Origin: Burkholderiales bacterium
GTDB taxonomy: Bacteria; Pseudomonadota; Gammaproteobacteria; Burkholderiales; Burkholderiaceae_E
Reading direction: 5' to 3'
Assembly (NCBI GenBank): GCA_026399835.1
Contig: JAPLQE010000067.1
Coordinates: 1-64,000 of the forward strand
DNA length: 64,000 nucleotides
Shown: piece by piece, positions 1-9,190 of the stretch
How the letters are laid out: each line of letters starts with the position of its first letter
Position numbering within the stretch: position 1 is the stretch's first letter
Program-made: the position numbers and the translations under genes
Notes under the pieces: model-generated
Seen by the model: the letters and a program-made list of their open reading frames with translations, nothing else
Databases searched by the model: none
Told to the model about the DNA's origin: nothing

Positions 1-702
1 CGAGCGCCGGCCGGTGGCGACCGCGAGCGCGCGCAGCTTGCCGGCCTGCACGTGCGGCGCCACCGAGGCCAGCGTCGCGAACGCGGTCTGGATCTGGCCG
101 CCGAGCAGGTCGGCGATCGCCGGGCCCGTGCCCTTGTAGGGCACGTGGGTCACCTGCGTGCCGGCCAGCTTGTCGAACAGCTCGAAGGCGAGGTGCTGCG
201 GGGTGCCGCTGCCCGGCGTGCCGTAGTTCAGCTTGGCGGGCTGGGACTTGGCGAGCGCGACGAACTCGGCGGTCGTCTTCGCGGGCACGGACGGATGCAC
301 GACCAGCAGCATGGGCACCGAGGCGACCAGCGCGATCGGCGCGAAGTCGCGTTCGATGTCGAAGGGCAGCTTCTGGCCGAGGCCGGGGTTGATCGTCACC
401 TGGTTCGATGCGATGACGATCGTGTAGCCGTCGGCCGCGGCGCGCGCCGCCTGGTCGGTGCCGAGGTTGCCGCCCGCGCCGGGCCGGTTGTCGATCACTA
501 CCGGCTGGCCGATCGCCTCGGAGAGCTTCGGGCCGAGCATCCGCGCGAGGATGTCGTTGCCGCCGCCGGGCGGAAACGGCACGACGAAGCGGACCGCCCG
601 CGACGGCCAGCGCCCCTCGGGCGACTGCGCGCGGGCGGGAGTCACAGCGGCGAGGGCGAGCGCGGCAGAACCGGCTCGAAGCACGTGGCGCCTGGAGGTC
701 AT
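1..702 (-). CDS. Bug/TctC family tripartite-tricarboxylate solute receptor (3' end cut by window edge)
   Basis: Periplasmic binding protein of the Bug family. These proteins capture small carboxylates for TTT transporters or act as orphan receptors. The ATG at 702-700 has an AAGGAG box upstream. The N-terminus reads TSRRHVLRAG followed by a hydrophobic Ala-rich stretch ending in ARAQ, a twin-arginine-like signal peptide. Family landmarks are visible: VPFPPGGGNDILAR, the G-N-LGT segment and HVPYKGTGPAIADLLGGQIQ. 234 codons are present and the reading frame is open at base 1, so about 80-90 residues are probably missing. It lies 23 nt downstream of the TauD-like gene on the same strand. No TctA/TctB membrane genes are visible, so it may be an orphan receptor. 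The ligand is unknown. Confidence 0.9.
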   Translation of the reverse strand, partial: MTSRRHVLRAGSAALALAAVTPARAQSPEGRWPSRAVRFVVPFPPGGGNDILARMLGPKLSEAIGQPVVIDNRPGAGGNLGTDQAARAAADGYTIVIASNQVTINPGLGQKLPFDIERDFAPIALVASVPMLLVVHPSVPAKTTAEFVALAKSQPAKLNYGTPGSGTPQHLAFELFDKLAGTQVTHVPYKGTGPAIADLLGGQIQTAFATLASVAPHVQAGKLRALAVATGRRS

Positions 703-725
703 GCGGGGGTCTCCTTGTGAGGTGA

Positions 726-1658
726 TCAGTCGCGGAGCGGGCTGCCCCGGAGCACGGTGCTGTTGACGTTCGCGTGCGGGCGCTCGGTGCCCGGCACGTC
801 GAAGGTCACGCGCCGATTGACGCGCCGATGCGGCCAGTAGTCGGCGTTCGCGTAGTGCTGCGTCGAGCGGTTGTCCCAGACCGCGAGGCCGTGGGGCTGC
901 CACTCGTGCTGCACGGTGAACTCGGGGCGCCGGATCCAGCTCGACAGGAACGCCAGCATCGCCTGGCTCTCGCGGCGGTCGATGCCGTCGATGTGCTTGG
1001 TGAACGAGTCGTTGACGTACAGGCAGCGGCGCCCGGAGTCGGGATGCACCAGCACGACCGGATGCGAGACCGGCTTGTAGTGGCGGATCGCGTTGATCAG
1101 GGCCTCGTCGCCGCGCCGCCCGAGCGCATCGCGAAAGCCGCTGACCTCCCAGGTGTGGGTTGCGGTGAGGCCCTCGAGGTAGGCCTGCATGCCGGGCGAC
1201 AGCGCCTCGAACGCCTTGCTGGTGCTCAGCCAGCAGGTGTTGCCGCCGTGGGGCGGCGTCTCGGTGATCTGGATCACCGTGCCCATCGGCGGGCGGGCCT
1301 GCCAGGTGAGGTCGGTGTGCCACTGGTCGATCGAGGGCGGGCGCTCGCGGTCGGTGACGATCATCTCCATCTCGGGCACCGACTCGTGGCGATCGAAGAA
1401 GGAGCCGCCGGAGATCGGCCCGAAGACCTCGGCGAGCGCGACATGCTGCGCGGGGGTCAGCACCTGCGGCCGGAAGAACAGCACCTCGAAGTCGGCGAGC
1501 GCGCGGCGCAGCTCGGCGCGCACCGGATCGGGCAGCGGCCGCGTCAGGTCGACCCCGTCGACCCAGGCGGCGAAGTCGGGCAGGCGCGGCGTCGGGCGGA
1601 TGTGCTCGTAGCGCCGTGCGAGGTCGATCGGCACGGTCTCTCGGGGCATGGCGGCCAT
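726..1658 (-). CDS. TauD/TfdA family Fe(II)/2-oxoglutarate-dependent dioxygenase
   Basis: 310-residue cytoplasmic non-haem iron dioxygenase that couples 2-oxoglutarate decarboxylation to hydroxylation, often releasing sulfite or cleaving an ether. The 2-His-1-carboxylate triad is complete: WHTD (His114, Asp116) and STQHY (His268). The 2-oxoglutarate-binding arginine is at about 282-283 (NRRVTF). Length matches the family (280-310). The substrate cannot be read from sequence; taurine, 2,4-D-like and alkylsulfate enzymes share these motifs. It sits between an EamA exporter/importer upstream (70 nt) and a Bug receptor downstream (23 nt), suggesting one uptake-and-oxidation transcription unit. 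A second Met at residue 4 is an alternative start. Confidence 0.88.
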   Translation of the reverse strand: MAAMPRETVPIDLARRYEHIRPTPRLPDFAAWVDGVDLTRPLPDPVRAELRRALADFEVLFFRPQVLTPAQHVALAEVFGPISGGSFFDRHESVPEMEMIVTDRERPPSIDQWHTDLTWQARPPMGTVIQITETPPHGGNTCWLSTSKAFEALSPGMQAYLEGLTATHTWEVSGFRDALGRRGDEALINAIRHYKPVSHPVVLVHPDSGRRCLYVNDSFTKHIDGIDRRESQAMLAFLSSWIRRPEFTVQHEWQPHGLAVWDNRSTQHYANADYWPHRRVNRRVTFDVPGTERPHANVNSTVLRGSPLRD

Positions 1659-1728
1659 CGCGGTGTCTCCGGATCGTCGATGAGGGCCTCACTGTAGGCC
1701 GGCGCGGCCGTTCGTGCAGCCTCGCCGC

Positions 1729-2691
1729 TCAGCGCGGGACCGCCGGCGCCGCCACGCGCGCGGCCCGCACCCCGACCAGGATGCCCGCGGTCACCAGCGC
1801 CAGCCCGCCGATCAGGGCGAGGCCGAGCGGCTCGCCGAGCACGGCGACCGCCGTCAGTGCCGACAGCCCCGGCACGAGCGCGGTCAGCATGGTGGTGCGC
1901 ACCGGCCCGAAGCTGCGCACCATGGTCGCGAAGGTGATGCCCGAGATCACCACCGAGCCGATGCCCTGCCAGAGCGCCTGGAACAGGATCTCGCCGGCCG
2001 GCGCCGACGCGAGGCGGCTGTCGACCACGCCGGCCAGCGCCAGCCCCGCGTAGACAGGCACGTAGGCGATCAGCGCGAACACGGTGATCGCGATGGTCGC
2101 CTCGACCGGGTCGAGCCGCTCGCGGCGCATCAGCACGGTGTAGGTCGACCAGCATGCCGAGGCGGCGAGGAACATCAGGTCGCCCTTCCAGACGTCGCCG
2201 CCGTCGAACGCCCGCAGCAGCGAGGCACCGCCCACCAGCACGCCGCCGCCCAGGATCATCGCGAGCGCCAGCACGCGGCCCGGCGCCAGACGCTCGTGCA
2301 GCAGCACCACCGACAGCAGCGCGGTCCACAGCGGGAGCATGCCGGGCAGCAGCACCGAGCCGTGCGCGGCCGGCGCGTGGACGAAGCCGGCATAGGCGAA
2401 CACGCCGTAGCCGATGCCGCCGAACAGCCCGCAGACGGTGGTGACGCGGGCGCCGAGCGGCGAGACGCCGAGCCAGGAGGGGGCGGCGCCACCCGCGGCA
2501 CGCCGCCGCCGCACGATCCACCAGCCCCAGGGCACGAGCACCAGCGAGGCGCCGACGATCCGGCAGAACAGGATGTCCCAGGGGCTGAGGGACTTGAGGG
2601 CCATCGCACGGGCGACGACGATGAAGGCGGTCCAGATCGCGATCGTGGCCACCGCGGCCGCGATGCCGACCGCACGGGAATTCATGGGCAT
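1729..2691 (-). CDS. EamA/DMT family transporter
   Basis: About 320-residue inner-membrane protein with two EamA repeats and roughly ten hydrophobic segments, matching drug/metabolite exporters. Landmarks include WTAFIVVARAMALKSLSP in the first repeat and PLWTALLSVVLLHERL, a typical EamA segment. The frame stays open further upstream, but that part is Arg/Gly-rich and not membrane-like. I place the start at the ATG at 2691, because a GATAAT -10 hexamer lies exactly 6 nt upstream (leaderless-type arrangement); the ATG at 2685 is an alternative. It heads a minus-strand unit with the TauD-like enzyme and Bug receptor. Substrate unknown. Confidence 0.85.
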   Translation of the reverse strand: MPMNSRAVGIAAAVATIAIWTAFIVVARAMALKSLSPWDILFCRIVGASLVLVPWGWWIVRRRRAAGGAAPSWLGVSPLGARVTTVCGLFGGIGYGVFAYAGFVHAPAAHGSVLLPGMLPLWTALLSVVLLHERLAPGRVLALAMILGGGVLVGGASLLRAFDGGDVWKGDLMFLAASACWSTYTVLMRRERLDPVEATIAITVFALIAYVPVYAGLALAGVVDSRLASAPAGEILFQALWQGIGSVVISGITFATMVRSFGPVRTTMLTALVPGLSALTAVAVLGEPLGLALIGGLALVTAGILVGVRAARVAAPAVPR

Positions 2692-2697
2692 CGGCGG

Positions 2698-2703
2698 ATT
2701 ATC
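2698..2703 (-). promoter_or_regulatory. -10 hexamer GATAAT of the EamA gene
   Basis: Minus-strand GATAAT matches TATAAT at 5 of 6 positions and ends 6 nt before the ATG at 2691. That geometry places transcription initiation at or next to the start codon. I saw no convincing -35 box. Confidence 0.4.
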
Positions 2704-2827
2704 CTCTTCGCCCGGTCGGCCCCGGGCCGGCCCGCCGCCGCGTGTCCGGAACCGGAACGCGCGCCGGTGGCGACGGCGCCTATCATCGCCGCTGCACGAA
2801 GCCCCCCACACACGAGGAGACACCGCC

Positions 2828-3667
2828 ATGCCCCGCCTTCAGGACAAGGTCTGCATCGTCACCGGCGCCACCAGCGGCATCGGCCGGCGCACCGCCGAGG
2901 TGTTCGCCGCCGAGGGCGCGCACGTGATCGTCGCCGGACGGCGCGAGGCCGAGGGCCGTGCCGTCGAGGCCGCGATCGGCGCGCGCTGCGCGTTCGTGCG
3001 CACCGACGTCACCGAGGAAGCCCAGGTCGAGGCGCTGATCGCCTTCACGATGGCCCGCCACGGCCGCATCGACTGCCTGTTCAACAACGCGGGCGGGCCG
3101 GCGCCGGTCGGCGGCATCGAGACGATCCCGGTCGAGGGGTTCGACGCGGCGATGGCGACGCTGCTGCGCTCGGTGATGCTCGGCATGAAGCACGTCGCGC
3201 CGATCATGAGCGCGCAGGGTTCGGGCAGCATCGTCAACAACGGCTCGATCGCGGGGAGCCGCGCCGGCTACTCGACCTCGATGATCTACTCGGCGGCCAA
3301 GGCGGCGGTGATCCACCTGACCCGCTGCGCGGCGATGCAGCTCGGCGAGCGCAACGTGCGGGTCAACACCATCTCGCCCGGCGGCATCGCGACCGGCATC
3401 TTCGGCAAGGCGCTCGGACTGTCGGCGGAGAAGGCGGAGGCGAGCGCCGAAGCGGTGAAGGTCGGCCTGGCGAAGATGCAGCCGATCCCGCGTGCCGGCC
3501 TCGTCGACGACATCGCGATGGCGGCGGTATTCCTCGCCAGCGACGAGTCGGGCTTCGTCAACGGGCACGACCTCGTCGTGGACGGCGGGGTGATCGGCGG
3601 ACGCATGTGGTCGCCGCACCAGGAGGCGGTGCGCGGCATGCGCGCCGCGTTCGGCATCGGGCACTGA
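2828..3667 (+). CDS. SDR family NAD(P)-dependent oxidoreductase
   Basis: 279-residue classical short-chain dehydrogenase. The cofactor motif TGATSGIG is at about residues 12-19, NNAG at about 85-88, and the catalytic Ser plus YSAAK (Tyr-x-x-x-Lys) follows. The C-terminal VNGHDLVVDGG block is standard. Start chosen at the ATG at 2828 with GAGGAG about 9 nt upstream; the frame is open further 5' but has no SDR-like content. It is divergent from the EamA gene and convergent with the pirin gene. Substrate unknown. Confidence 0.9.
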   Translation: MPRLQDKVCIVTGATSGIGRRTAEVFAAEGAHVIVAGRREAEGRAVEAAIGARCAFVRTDVTEEAQVEALIAFTMARHGRIDCLFNNAGGPAPVGGIETIPVEGFDAAMATLLRSVMLGMKHVAPIMSAQGSGSIVNNGSIAGSRAGYSTSMIYSAAKAAVIHLTRCAAMQLGERNVRVNTISPGGIATGIFGKALGLSAEKAEASAEAVKVGLAKMQPIPRAGLVDDIAMAAVFLASDESGFVNGHDLVVDGGVIGGRMWSPHQEAVRGMRAAFGIGH

Positions 3668-3677
3668 GCCGGCGGCA

Positions 3678-3698
3678 GGCCCGCCGCGGACGCGGGCC
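3678..3698. terminator. GC-rich hairpin between convergent genes
   Basis: GGCCCGC and GCGGGCC form a perfect 7-bp stem around a 7-nt loop, between the SDR stop and the pirin stop. There is no T tract on either side, so intrinsic termination is uncertain. It could be a bidirectional structural barrier or a Rho-assisted end. Confidence 0.3.
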
Positions 3699-3715
3699 GG
3701 CCCGAAGCCACCGGC

Positions 3716-4591
3716 TCAGGCCAGGCGGCCCGCCTGGAAGTCGGCGACCGCCTGGTGCAGCTCCTCGACGGTGTTCATCACGAAGGGGCCGTACTGCGCG
3801 ATCGGCTCGCCGAGCGGGCGGCCGGCGATCAGCAGCGCGCGCGCCGGCCCCGTCGCCCGCAGCGCCACGCCGTCGCTGCCCGGCGCGTTCGAGAGCACCG
3901 CCATCCGGCCCGAGCCGACACGCGTGCCCTCGATGTCGAGCTCGCCCCGGTACACGTAGACGAAGGCATTGCGGCCGGGCGGCATCGCCTGCTCGAAGCG
4001 CGCGCCCTCCGGCAGCGCGAGGTCGAGGTACAGCGGCTCGGTGCCCTCGCGCGTGACCGCGCCCTCGATGCCGTGGCTGCGGCCGGCGATGGCGACCACG
4101 CGCACGCCGCCGGGCGCGGTGAACGAGGGCAGCTCGTCGGCCTTGAAGTCGCGGTACCAGGGCGCACGCATCTTGTCGCTCGCCGGCAGGTTCAGCCAGA
4201 GCTGGAAGCCCTCCATCAGGCCCTCGGACTGCTCGGGCAGTTCCGAGTGGATCACGCCGCGCCCGGCCGTCATCCATTGCACGCCTCCGCCCTCGAGCAG
4301 CCCCTCGTTGCCGGCGCTGTCCCGATGCCGCATGCGGCCGGCGATCATGTAGGTGACGGTCTCGAAGCCGCGATGGGGATGGTCGGGGAACCCCGCGATC
4401 CAGTCGTCGGGATCGTCGCTGCGGAAGTTGTCGAGCATCAGGAACGGGTCGAGGCGGCGCTGCAGCGGCTGCGTGAGCACGCGCAGCAGCTTCACGCCGG
4501 CACCGTCCGAGGTCGGCTGACCGAGCTCGAGGCGCTCGACGCGGCGCGGGCGCGCCACCTGCTCGGTGGCGATGCGGTCGGTGACGTCCAT
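3716..4591 (-). CDS. Pirin family protein (bicupin)
   Basis: 291-residue cytoplasmic pirin. The N-terminal cupin carries the iron-binding set HPHRGFET (His71, His73) and later IHSE (His115, Glu117), the ligands used by bacterial pirins with quercetin 2,3-dioxygenase activity. The C-terminal pirin domain follows (PLYLDLALPEGA onward). Start chosen at the ATG at 4591 with AAGGAG 8 nt upstream; the upstream open frame is compositionally unlike pirin. Function is either flavonoid dioxygenase or redox-sensing regulator; sequence alone does not decide. Confidence 0.88.
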   Translation of the reverse strand: MDVTDRIATEQVARPRRVERLELGQPTSDGAGVKLLRVLTQPLQRRLDPFLMLDNFRSDDPDDWIAGFPDHPHRGFETVTYMIAGRMRHRDSAGNEGLLEGGGVQWMTAGRGVIHSELPEQSEGLMEGFQLWLNLPASDKMRAPWYRDFKADELPSFTAPGGVRVVAIAGRSHGIEGAVTREGTEPLYLDLALPEGARFEQAMPPGRNAFVYVYRGELDIEGTRVGSGRMAVLSNAPGSDGVALRATGPARALLIAGRPLGEPIAQYGPFVMNTVEELHQAVADFQAGRLA

Positions 4592-5030
4592 GACACGGGC
4601 TCCTTGGCCGGGAACGGGAGGATCGGGCGAGGCGGACACAGGCGCCCCCGCTCGGGGTCGGATCCGGACGGCAAGCCTATCAGCGGCGCGGACCCGGACT
4701 CGCCGATGCGGGTCCGCGCGCGCCGGCGGGCGCCGCGCAGGCCCGGCGCACCCGCCCCACACATCGTGACTATTCGGACACATTCATGAGGTCGACCGCC
4801 CGGAGCGGCACCCTCCCGGTCGCGTGGCGCGGCCGCCGACACGCTGAGCGATCGGAGCCCGCCGGGAGCCCCGGCCGGGCCGCCCGTCCGCATCGCGGTG
4901 CCTCCCCCCGGGGACGGGGCTACGCTTCGCGCGAGACGGCTGCGCCAGGCGCACCGCCCTGCCTGACCCTGCTCCACCTGCCCCTGTCCACCGGCTCCGG
5001 CTCCCGGATGCCACCGAACCAGGCCTCGCC
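4592..5030. other. 439-bp divergent intergenic region, no gene seen
   Basis: Separates the pirin gene (minus) from the solute-binding-protein gene (plus). Open frames crossing it have no recognisable family content. I see no strong -35/-10 pair; weak AT-richer patches occur near 4674-4684 and 4768-4790. Confidence 0.5.
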
Positions 5031-5849
5031 ATGCGCAGACTGCTCGCCTCCGCCCTCCTCGCCGCCGCCGCCGCGGGCGGCGCCCTGCATGCGCCCGATG
5101 CCTCGGCGCAAGCCGCCCCCGCCGCCGACCGCCTCGAGCGGATCCGGGCCGCAGGCGCGGTCCGCATCTGCATCTGGCCCGACTACTACGGCATCACCTT
5201 CCGCAACCCCAAGAGCGGCGAGCTCTCCGGTGTCGACGAGACGCTGTCGCGCGAGTTCGCCAAGGACCTCGGCGTCAAGCCGGTCTACGTCGACAGCAGC
5301 TTCGCGAACTTCATTCCCGACCTGCTCGCCGACCGCTGCGACGTCGCCATGTTCGGCGTCGGCATGCTGCCCGAGCGCGCGGCGAAGGTCCGCTTCACCC
5401 AGCCCTACCTGCGCAGCGACATCTGGGCGGTGACCACCAAGACCCATCCGTCGGTGAAGTCCTGGGACGACATCGACAAGCCCGGACGCGTGGTCGCTGT
5501 GCAGGCCGGGACCTTCATGGAGCCGGTGATGAAATCGGCGCTGAAGCATGCCGAGCTGGTGTCGGTGAAGCTGCCGGCCACCCGCGAGCGCGAGCTGCAG
5601 GCCGGCCGCGTCGACGTCTTCATGACGGACTACGCCTACAGCCGCCGGGTGGTCGACAACGCCGACTGGGCCCGGGTGATGCCGCCGGAGCGTCCGGTGC
5701 ATCCGCTCGGCTACGGCTACGCGGTCGCGCCGGGCGACGACGCCTGGCTCGCCCGCCTCGACCGGTTCGTCGTCGACGTGAAGAAGGACGGTCGCCTGCT
5801 CGCGGCGGCGCGCGCCTTCAAGCTGGAACCGATCGTCGTCCTCCAGTGA
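5031..5849 (+). CDS. Periplasmic amino-acid-type (family 3) solute-binding protein
   Basis: 272-residue protein with a Sec signal peptide (MRRLL, Ala-rich core, cleavage near DASAQA at about residue 27), then a full SBP_bac_3 fold. Visible blocks are IRAAGAVRICIWPDYYGITF, GVDETLSREFAKDLGV, the aromatic/acidic FIPDLLADRCDVAMFG and RVRFTQPY-like KVRFTQPYL. No permease or ATPase gene adjoins it. The next gene, 10 nt downstream on the same strand, is a hybrid histidine kinase with a periplasmic domain. Context therefore suggests a ligand-sensing rather than a transport role, as known for binding proteins that present ligands to sensor kinases. That role is inference. Confidence 0.88.
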   Translation: MRRLLASALLAAAAAGGALHAPDASAQAAPAADRLERIRAAGAVRICIWPDYYGITFRNPKSGELSGVDETLSREFAKDLGVKPVYVDSSFANFIPDLLADRCDVAMFGVGMLPERAAKVRFTQPYLRSDIWAVTTKTHPSVKSWDDIDKPGRVVAVQAGTFMEPVMKSALKHAELVSVKLPATRERELQAGRVDVFMTDYAYSRRVVDNADWARVMPPERPVHPLGYGYAVAPGDDAWLARLDRFVVDVKKDGRLLAAARAFKLEPIVVLQ

Positions 5850-5859
5850 TCCGGCCCCG

Positions 5860-8800
5860 GTGACTCCGGTCTCGCGCTTCTGGAGCTGGCCGCTGCTGCG
5901 GCTGGAGCAGCTCATCCGGCTGGCGAGCCTGCTGTGCGCGCTGATCGTCATCGGCGCGACGCTGTCGCACACGCTGCAGCTGCGCGACGCGATCCAGACC
6001 GCCGCCGAGGGCCGCCTGCAGACGGTCGCCCGCGTCCTCGCCAAGGAGGTCAACCGCTCGCTGCTGCAGACCCGGGGCCTGTTCGACCAGGTCGACGAGA
6101 CGCTGCGCGGCGACGGCATCCAGCGCACGCCGGCCCTCGACGCCCTGCTCGAGTCGCTGCCGCGCCAGCAGACGCTGCTGCGCGAGATCGCGGTGATCGA
6201 TCGCAGGGGCATCGTGATCGCGTCGTCGGAGCGCCGCCACGTCGGTCTCGACGTCTCGGCCTACGATTTCGCCGCGGGGCCCCCCCAAGGCCGGCCGGAA
6301 CCTGAGCGCCGGCCGCAAGTCCGAGGGCGCCGAGCACGCGTACGACGGCTTCCTCACCGTGTCCCGGGCCACCTCCGAGCTGCCCGAGGCGCCGCTGGTG
6401 GTCGCGGTGATCGGCGCCGACAGCCTGATCGGCGAGATGAAGTTCCTGTCGCCCGACGAGTCAAGCCAGATCACGATCTACCGCTACGACGGCACGCTGC
6501 TGGCCACGAGCGAGCGGGACGTGCTGGGCCGCAAGACCGCGCATCCGATCTTCACCGACTTCCTGCCGAACCGCGAGAACGGCGGCTACGCCGACCGACC
6601 GGGCGACGCGCGGAACTGGCGCGGCCACTTCGATACCACCGCCGACTTCCCGGTCGTGATCGAGGTCCGCACGCCGCAGGCGGCGATCACCGAGCGCTGG
6701 GAAAGCGAGCTGCTCTCGCCGTTCGTGATCCTGCTGGTGACGCTGGTGGCGGTGACGCTCTACACGCGGATGACCGCGGGCGCGCTGCGCCAGCGCGCCC
6801 GCTCCGAGGAGCAGGCGGCCACGCAGGAGCGGCGGCTGCGCAACATCCTCGACACCGCGGCCGACGGCATCGTCACGATCGACGCCCGCGGCGTGGTGCG
6901 CGAGTACAACCGGGCGGCCGAGTCGATCTTCGGCGTATCGGCCGCCGAGGCCATCGGCCGGCCGATGGCCGGACTGCGGCCCGAGGATCGGTCCGACGCC
7001 CACCAGGACCGCGTCGAGGACTTCCTCACCGCGGGCGGCGGCACGGCCGTCGACCGGGAGCGCACGATCGTCACGCAGCGGCGGGACGGCCGGCCGATGG
7101 AGCTGCAGCTCGCGGCGAGCGAGGTGATCGACCAGGGCGAACACCTGTTCACCGGCATCGTGCGCGACGTCACCGAGTTCAAGCAGGCCGAGCAGCGCTT
7201 CCGCACGCTGTTCCAGCGCTCGGGCGAGCCGCACCTGCTGTTCGTCTCGGGCGAGCTGGTCGACTGCAACGACGCTGCCGCGATGCTGCTGCGCGCCGAG
7301 CACCGGGAGCTGCTGCTCGGGCGCCGGCTCGAGCACCTCGCGCCGGCGCTGCAGGCGGGCGGCCCGTCGCAGGAGGTGGTGGCGACGGCCTTCGCCGACG
7401 CGCGCCGAGACGGCGTCAAGCGACTCGTCTGGGCGGCCCGCGGCCTCGACGGCTCCGAGATTCCGGTCGAGATGACGCTGACGCCGATCCGCCTGGGTGC
7501 GCAGGACGCGATGCTGGTCACCTGGCACGACATCGCCGAGCGGCAGCGCTACGAGCAGCAGCTGCGCCAGGCCCGCGACGCGGCCGAATCGGCGGCCTCG
7601 GCGAAGTCGCAGTTCCTGGCGATGATGAGCCACGAGCTGCGCACGCCGATGACCGGCATCATCGGCATGGTCGACCTCCTGCACGACTCGCGCATGACCG
7701 ACGAGCAGCGTCACTTCGTCAGCGTGCTGCGCAGCTCCGCGCATTCGCTGCTGACGGTGCTCAACGACGTGCTGGACTTCTCGAAGATGGAGGCCGGACG
7801 GCTCGACATGGAGCGCATCGACTTCCGGCCGGCGGCGGTCGCGCAGGAGGTCGTCGCGCTGCTCTCGCACGCCGCATCGCTGCGCGGCGACAACCTCGTG
7901 CTGCGCTGGCGCGACGATGCGCTGCCGGCGCTGTGCGGCGACCCGACACGACTGCGCCAGCTGCTCTTCAACCTGGTCGGCAACGCGATCAAGTTCACCG
8001 AGCGCGGCACAGTCACCATCGACGGCGACGCGCACACGCTGCCCGACGGGCGCGTGGCGCTGGCCTTCATCGTGCGCGACACCGGCGTGGGCATCGCGCC
8101 GGACGTGCTGCCCACGCTGTTTCGGCCTTTCCAGCAGGCCGACAGCTCGACCACGCGGCGCTTCGGCGGCACCGGCCTGGGGCTGGCGATCTGTCGGCAC
8201 CTGGTCGAGGCGATGGACGGGGAGATCTCGGTCGACAGCCAGCCGGGCTCCGGCTCGACCTTCCGCTTCGTGGTGCGGCTCGAGCCGGCGGGCGCCATCC
8301 CGCCGCCGCTCGAGCAGGACCTGTCTCCAGCCGTGGGCATCACCGCGCTGCGGCTGCTGGTGGCCGAGGACAACCCGACCAACCGGCTGCTGGTCGGGAC
8401 ACGGCTGCGGCGCGCCGGGCACCGCGTGGACCTGGTCGAGAACGGCCTGCAGGCGGTCGAGGCGGTGCGCGGCAACGAGTACGACGTGGTCCTGATGGAC
8501 ATGCAGATGCCCGAGCTCGACGGGGTCGGCGCGACCCGCGCGATCCGGGCGCTGCCCGGGCCGGGCGCCCGGGTGCCGATCGTGGCCCTGACCGCCGACG
8601 CGCTGCCCGAGTTCCGCGCGCGATACATGTCCAGCGGACTCGACGACTACCTGACGAAACCGATCGACTGGAAGGCGCTCGACCGCGTGCTGCGCCGTTA
8701 CTCGCCCGTGCCGGCGCCGGCCACCGAACGCGCACCGGCCTCCGACGAGGGCTCGCGGACGGCGGGCATGCCGGCGACGGCCGGCGCATCGGCGCAGCCG

Positions 8801-9145
8801 CCCGCGGCGCGCCCCGACGCCGCAGCGGTCGCCGAGATGCAGGAGGACCTCGGCGAGGAGGTCTGGGAGGCGGTGCTCGAGATCTACTGGCCGAAGGCCG
8901 CGGACGACCTGCACGCCTGCCGGGCGGCCATGCGGGCCGGGGATGCGGCGGCGCTGCGCGCCTGCGCCCACAGCCTGAAGGGCGCCTCGTCGAGCCTGGG
9001 ATTCGATTCGGTGGCCGGCTGCGCCGCCTTGCTCGAGGCCCGTGGCACCGATGCCGGACCGGCAGCGGTCGATGCCCTCGAGGCGGTCCTCGATGCGGTC
9101 CGCCAGTCCTGGTCGGTGGGCCCCGTCCGCGTACCCTCGGGCTGA
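5860..9145 (+). pseudogene. Hybrid sensor histidine kinase (PAS-PAS-HisKA-HATPase-REC-HPt) with a frameshift
   Basis: About 1,094 residues if the frame is repaired. GTG start at 5860, 10 nt after the binding-protein stop. Order: membrane helix near 5905-5970, periplasmic sensor region, second helix (6715-6775), PAS (about 6835-7190), second PAS (about 7195-7560), HisKA with the phospho-His in MMSHELRTP (codon 7631-7633), HATPase (NLVGNAIKFTE, DTGVGI, GGTGLGLAI), receiver with Asp in VLMDMQMPE (codon 8498-8500) and K of TKP, and HPt with AHSLKG (His codon 8969-8971). The frame changes by one base at a GGGG-CCCCCCC run (6277-6286). Both sides are otherwise intact and join perfectly if one base is dropped. 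It is therefore either a recent frameshift, a slippage site, or a homopolymer sequencing error. The arrangement resembles BarA/ArcB-type multistep phosphorelays; no separate response regulator gene is adjacent. Confidence 0.85.
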
Positions 9146-9178
9146 ACGCGCGCGGCCGTCCGCGCCGCGGCCGGCGAC

Positions 9179-9184
9179 TAGAAT
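9179..9184 (+). promoter_or_regulatory. -10 hexamer TAGAAT of the methyltransferase-like gene
   Basis: TAGAAT (5/6 to consensus) ends 6 nt before the ATG at 9191, so transcription would begin at about the start codon. No Shine-Dalgarno fits in the remaining space, which is consistent with a leaderless message. Confidence 0.4.
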
Positions 9185-9190
9185 GACCAG

